Source: a candidate division WOR-3 bacterium
GTDB taxonomy: Bacteria; SDB-A
Assembly (NCBI GenBank): GCA_016926475.1
Contig: JAFGON010000021.1
Coordinates: forward strand, 1-64,000
Reading direction: 5' to 3'
DNA length: 64,000 bases
The translations under genes and the position numbers were made by a program. Position 1 is the stretch's first letter. Each line of letters begins with the position of its first letter. Shown one piece after another: positions 61,244 through 64,000 of this stretch. The notes under the pieces are model-generated. The model saw only the letters and a list, made by a program, of their open reading frames with translations, had not been told where the DNA came from and did no database searches.

Positions 61244-61624
61244 TTAATCCTTGTTTATTAGAAATCCGTTCAAAATTATCTCAACAGCTTTTTCGCTCAT
61301 TTTTTCCTCTCTCCTGTTTTCAACCATATCGATGAAGGAGTCGACGTCCCTTTCATCGAGCATCCCGCTGTCCCATACCTGAAGAAAATGCATCATTCCT
61401 CCGTCCGTGAGGTTGTCCATCAGTAAAAGGAGTCTATCATCGCTGATCGATTCGCCCTTTACGCTATGGTAAAAGCGAGGTATCAAACTGAAAACATCCT
61501 GTTCGAGTTCTTCTTGTGATATTCCGACCACATCAAGATAGGACATTATCTCGCCGATATTTTCACCTTTGAGGTTTTTTCTCAAAAAATCAACTAAAAT
61601 TTTCGTTTTGAGTTTTTTGTCCAT
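61244..61624 (-). CDS. Small protein upstream of topA, possibly Smg/DUF494-like
   Basis: A 126-residue, acidic, mostly helical protein. The segment LDERDVDSFIDMVENRREEK followed by MSEKAVEIILNGFLIN has the general feel of the C-terminal half of Smg (DUF494), a family often encoded next to topA. The resemblance is weak and the N-terminal half does not convince me. The ATG has an excellent SD (AAGGAGG at nine nt). It is the first gene of the operon with topA and is divergent from the SPFH gene. Function unknown. Confidence 0.6.
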   Translation of the reverse strand: MDKKLKTKILVDFLRKNLKGENIGEIMSYLDVVGISQEELEQDVFSLIPRFYHSVKGESISDDRLLLLMDNLTDGGMMHFLQVWDSGMLDERDVDSFIDMVENRREEKMSEKAVEIILNGFLINKD

Positions 61625-61807
61625 TTTAAATTGCCTCCTTTTGATCCAGCAACAGAGGGCGTTTGATAATCCGCATGATCTGACCTAAATATATTCAAAT
61701 CAATTGATGACTGCAAATACGTTATGCTTTATATTTACACAATCATAATTTAAAATGAAGGTTTATAGAACTTTCTTCATAAAATCAAGGGAAAAAAGGA
61801 GGTAACG

Positions 61808-62722
61808 ATGACTTTTCTTTCGTTTCTTTTTCTCATCTTCGCGATTTCAGGAGGCATTGCTCTTATCTCGATGAAAAAAAAAGGCCTTGGCATTTTGGTT
61901 TTAATTTCCCTGCTTATGCTTTCGTTTTTTGCCCAGACACTCACTGTGATAGACGCGGGAGAAATTGGCCTTCAGGTTCTTTTTGGAAAAGTTCTTCCGA
62001 ATCCTATGATGCAGGGACTTCATGTAAAAAACCCTCTGGCAAAAATAGTCACTTATTCTATAAGGCTGCAGGAATACACCATGAGCATTGCTCCGGGAGA
62101 AGGAGCAAGATACAACCCGGACCCCATAACTGCGAGAACGCTCGACAACTCTGAGATCACGGTCGACATAACAATCTGGTGGTCTGTCAATCCCGATTCC
62201 GCTGCAAAAATATATTCCGCGGTAGCCACGAATACCGACCAGCTGAGGGATCTTTTGGTCAGACCAGCATCAAGGGCTGTCCTTAGGGACGTCATAAGCA
62301 AATACAAACTTGACGACTGTTTTAAAAAAAGAGACGACATCCGGGTCCGACTCCTCGAGGAATTATCCCTGTATATGAATCCCAAAGGGGTCAAAGTCGA
62401 CAACGTCCTTTTGAGAAACATCACTCCTCCCGCGAGTGTCGATTTGGCTATACAGGAAAAGTTGGCCGCAGAACAACAACTCCAGAAAAGAGAATACGAA
62501 ATCGCAATAGCAAGGCAAGACTCTGTGAAGAGGGTAGTCGAAGCAGGAGGGATAGCTTCGGCCCAGTTTATAATTTCTTCAAACTTGACCGAAAAATACC
62601 TCCAGTGGAACGCTATAGAGGCAATTAAAACGCTGAGTGAGAAGGGGAATTCGGTTTTTTACGTAATACCCACAAGTTCTTCTTCATCCGGCATCCCCTT
62701 GATTTTGAACACGCCACAGTAA
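61808..62722 (+). CDS. SPFH/band-7 (prohibitin/stomatin-like) membrane protein
   Basis: Two hydrophobic segments at the N-terminus (MTFLSFLFLIFAISGGIALI and LGILVLISLLMLSFFAQTL) anchor a 250-residue SPFH domain: VIDAGEIGLQVLFGKVLPN, NPLAKIVTYSIRLQEYTM, ARTLDNSEITVDITIWWSVN and LRDLLVRPASRAVLRDVISKY, then an Ala/Glu-rich coiled region (AIQEKLAAEQQLQKREYEIA). These are oligomeric membrane scaffold proteins associated with protease or lipid-domain control. The start is confirmed by AAGGAGGT five nt upstream. No NfeD or FtsH partner is in view. A histidine-ammonia-lyase-like gene follows after ten nt. Confidence 0.88.
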   Translation: MTFLSFLFLIFAISGGIALISMKKKGLGILVLISLLMLSFFAQTLTVIDAGEIGLQVLFGKVLPNPMMQGLHVKNPLAKIVTYSIRLQEYTMSIAPGEGARYNPDPITARTLDNSEITVDITIWWSVNPDSAAKIYSAVATNTDQLRDLLVRPASRAVLRDVISKYKLDDCFKKRDDIRVRLLEELSLYMNPKGVKVDNVLLRNITPPASVDLAIQEKLAAEQQLQKREYEIAIARQDSVKRVVEAGGIASAQFIISSNLTEKYLQWNAIEAIKTLSEKGNSVFYVIPTSSSSSGIPLILNTPQ

Positions 62723-62732
62723 GGAGATAAAA

Positions 62733-64000
62733 TTGCATCACGAACTCAACGGAAAAAACTTGACGGTAGAGACGGTTGTCGACGTCGCTCGAAAAAAAGG
62801 AACCATATCTCTCAACCCTGACAGCCTCGACAAAATAACCAAATGCAGGAAAATGCTCGAAGAAAAAATTTCATCCGGCGAAATAATGTATGGAATAAAC
62901 ACGGGAATAGGAGAATTTTCTGAAATCGTATTGGACGAAAGTCAGATAAAAGAATTCCAGAAGTACCTGATATACAACCATTCAGCCGGAATAGGCGAAC
63001 CTATGCCAGAAGAATGGGTCAGGGGGGCCATGCTCGGAAGGATAAACGTTCATTGCAATGGGAATTCAGCCTGCAGACCCGAAATCACCAAGACAATTGT
63101 CGAGATGATCAACAAAGAAGTCACTCCGCAAGTATGCAAGAAGGGATCAGTAGGAGCATGCGGAGACCTCGCTCCAATGTCACAGATTGCCCTGCTTTTG
63201 ATGGGTGAAGGAAAAGCGTATCACAGAGGTGAGCTCTTGAACGGGAAAACGGCTATGGAAAGAGCCGGAATAACAATCCCCGGTTTGCAGGCAAGAGACG
63301 GCTTGGCGATGATAAACGGCTCGAATTTCATAACCGCTATGAGTGCTCTTTTCATACAAGACGCGGAAAATTTTCTTAAACAGGCTGAAATTGCCGCAGC
63401 GATGTCTCTCGAAGCCCTGAAAGCAAACCCGTCGCCCTACGACGAAAGGATTCACAAAGCCAGAGGTTTCAAAGGATCCATAAAAAGCGCTAAATCACTG
63501 AGAAGAATTATGTCCGGTGGAGACGTTTTTGAAAAGAGAATAAAAAGCAAAGTTCAAGACGCCTACTCAATGCGGTCCACTCCACAGGTCATCGGAGCGG
63601 CTCATGACGCCTTGGCGTACGCGAAAAGCCAGGTCGAGATTGAGCTAAATGGAGTCGGGGACAACCCTCTTTTTTTTCCTGAAGAAAACCTGCAATTGTC
63701 TGGAGCGAATTTTCAAGGCACCCCCGTATCGGTTCCAATGGAACTCGCTGGTTCTGTTCTGACAATGGTCTGCGTCTTGTCCGAAAGGAGGATGAACAGG
63801 CTGAACAATCCGGCTTTGAGCGTAGGCCTGCCGGCTTTTTTGACAAAAGGAGCGGGTATGTTTTCAGGGCTCATGCTGAGCCAGTACACCGCGGACTCAC
63901 TTATAGTCGAACAAAAAATTCTCTCAACCCCAGCAAGCATTCAATCCATTCCAGCAGCAGCCGACCAGGAAGATTTTGTGTCGATGGGCATGAACACGGC
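62733..64000 (+). CDS. Histidine/aromatic amino acid ammonia-lyase family (partial, runs off right edge)
   Basis: Family that eliminates ammonia from histidine or aromatic amino acids using an MIO cofactor formed from a three-residue motif. The 422 visible codons include YGINTGIGEFSEIVL, NHSAGIGEPMPEEW, KKGSVGACGDLAPMSQIALL, LLNGKTAMERAGI, QDAYSMRSTPQVIGAAHDAL and GVGDNPLFFP. The cofactor triad is Ala142-Cys143-Gly144 rather than the usual Ala-Ser-Gly; the codon is TGC at 63159-63161. The TTG start stands six nt behind AAGGAG. Adjacency to an SPFH gene gives no metabolic clue, and no hutU/I/G gene is visible. Substrate undecided. Confidence 0.88.
   Translation, partial: MHHELNGKNLTVETVVDVARKKGTISLNPDSLDKITKCRKMLEEKISSGEIMYGINTGIGEFSEIVLDESQIKEFQKYLIYNHSAGIGEPMPEEWVRGAMLGRINVHCNGNSACRPEITKTIVEMINKEVTPQVCKKGSVGACGDLAPMSQIALLLMGEGKAYHRGELLNGKTAMERAGITIPGLQARDGLAMINGSNFITAMSALFIQDAENFLKQAEIAAAMSLEALKANPSPYDERIHKARGFKGSIKSAKSLRRIMSGGDVFEKRIKSKVQDAYSMRSTPQVIGAAHDALAYAKSQVEIELNGVGDNPLFFPEENLQLSGANFQGTPVSVPMELAGSVLTMVCVLSERRMNRLNNPALSVGLPAFLTKGAGMFSGLMLSQYTADSLIVEQKILSTPASIQSIPAAADQEDFVSMGMNT

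Noticed and set aside
61704-61733. TTGATG-N18-TTTATA promoter for the SPFH gene
   Set aside because: Poor -35, long spacer and several AT-rich alternatives; not reported as a feature.
1-64000. CRISPR arrays, insertion sequences, prophage or replication origin
   Set aside because: No regularly spaced repeats, no transposase or integrase motifs, no terminal inverted repeats and no DnaA-box cluster were seen.

Overview
The window reads as a compact chromosomal segment of an uncultured, anaerobic, two-membrane (Gram-negative type) bacterium. The evidence is LptD, several outer-membrane beta-barrel and lipoprotein genes, a type IV pilus motor operon, an oxygen-independent class III plus a B12-dependent class II ribonucleotide reductase, and a butyrate kinase. 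The DNA is moderately AT-rich, TTG starts are common, and genes are packed with 1-26 nt overlaps. No gene points to a named genus. The large SprA-like barrel and the many orphan membrane proteins suggest an FCB-group or WOR-3-like candidate phylum, but that is an inference. No insertion sequence, prophage, CRISPR array or rRNA was seen, and no stretch over about 300 bases lacks a gene.

Layout, mostly on the minus strand and read right to left. 61624-52881: a Smg-like protein, topA, a GH13 glycosidase, an alkyltransferase-like protein with a degenerate active site, a lipoprotein, a tRNA-Gly/Cys/Leu cluster with its own promoter running into an M20 amidohydrolase, and an unknown membrane protein. 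52867-45405: ndk, a very large outer-membrane barrel, then a signalling block (soluble PAS kinase, NtrC-type regulator, REC-PATAN-roadblock protein, small protein). 45180-36873: a four-gene block of uncharacterised membrane proteins, DUF502, a CorC-like CBS protein, dnaE. 36863-26391: an envelope protein, butyrate kinase, the nrdR-nrdD-nrdG-nrdJ operon, a membrane-GAF-degenerate PP2C protein and a GT-B glycosyltransferase.

26355-23461 (plus strand): lipoprotein and membrane-bound lytic transglycosylase, divergent from lepA-purD. 19870-14483: sensor kinase, NtrC-type regulator and lptD in one overlapping operon. 14368-13061: HU, Maf, ComEA-like protein. 12905-4276: two tandem pilB-like ATPases, pilT, pilC, pilS, pilR; this runs into a polysaccharide block (O-antigen-ligase-like, WecA-like, FAD oxidoreductase) cut by the left edge. 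The right end carries an SPFH protein and a histidine/aromatic ammonia-lyase cut by the right edge.

Functional themes are surface biogenesis (LptD, Wzy/WaaL-like, WecA-like, type IV pili), three sigma-54-type two-component systems, and anaerobic deoxynucleotide synthesis under NrdR. The main oddities are degenerate enzyme folds (PCHR to PFYR in the alkyltransferase-like protein, loss of metal ligands in a PP2C-like domain), an Ala-Cys-Gly instead of Ala-Ser-Gly cofactor triad in the ammonia-lyase, a terminator-like hairpin inside the maf coding sequence, promoters placed so close to start codons that leaderless mRNAs are predicted, and the unexplained four-gene membrane block.
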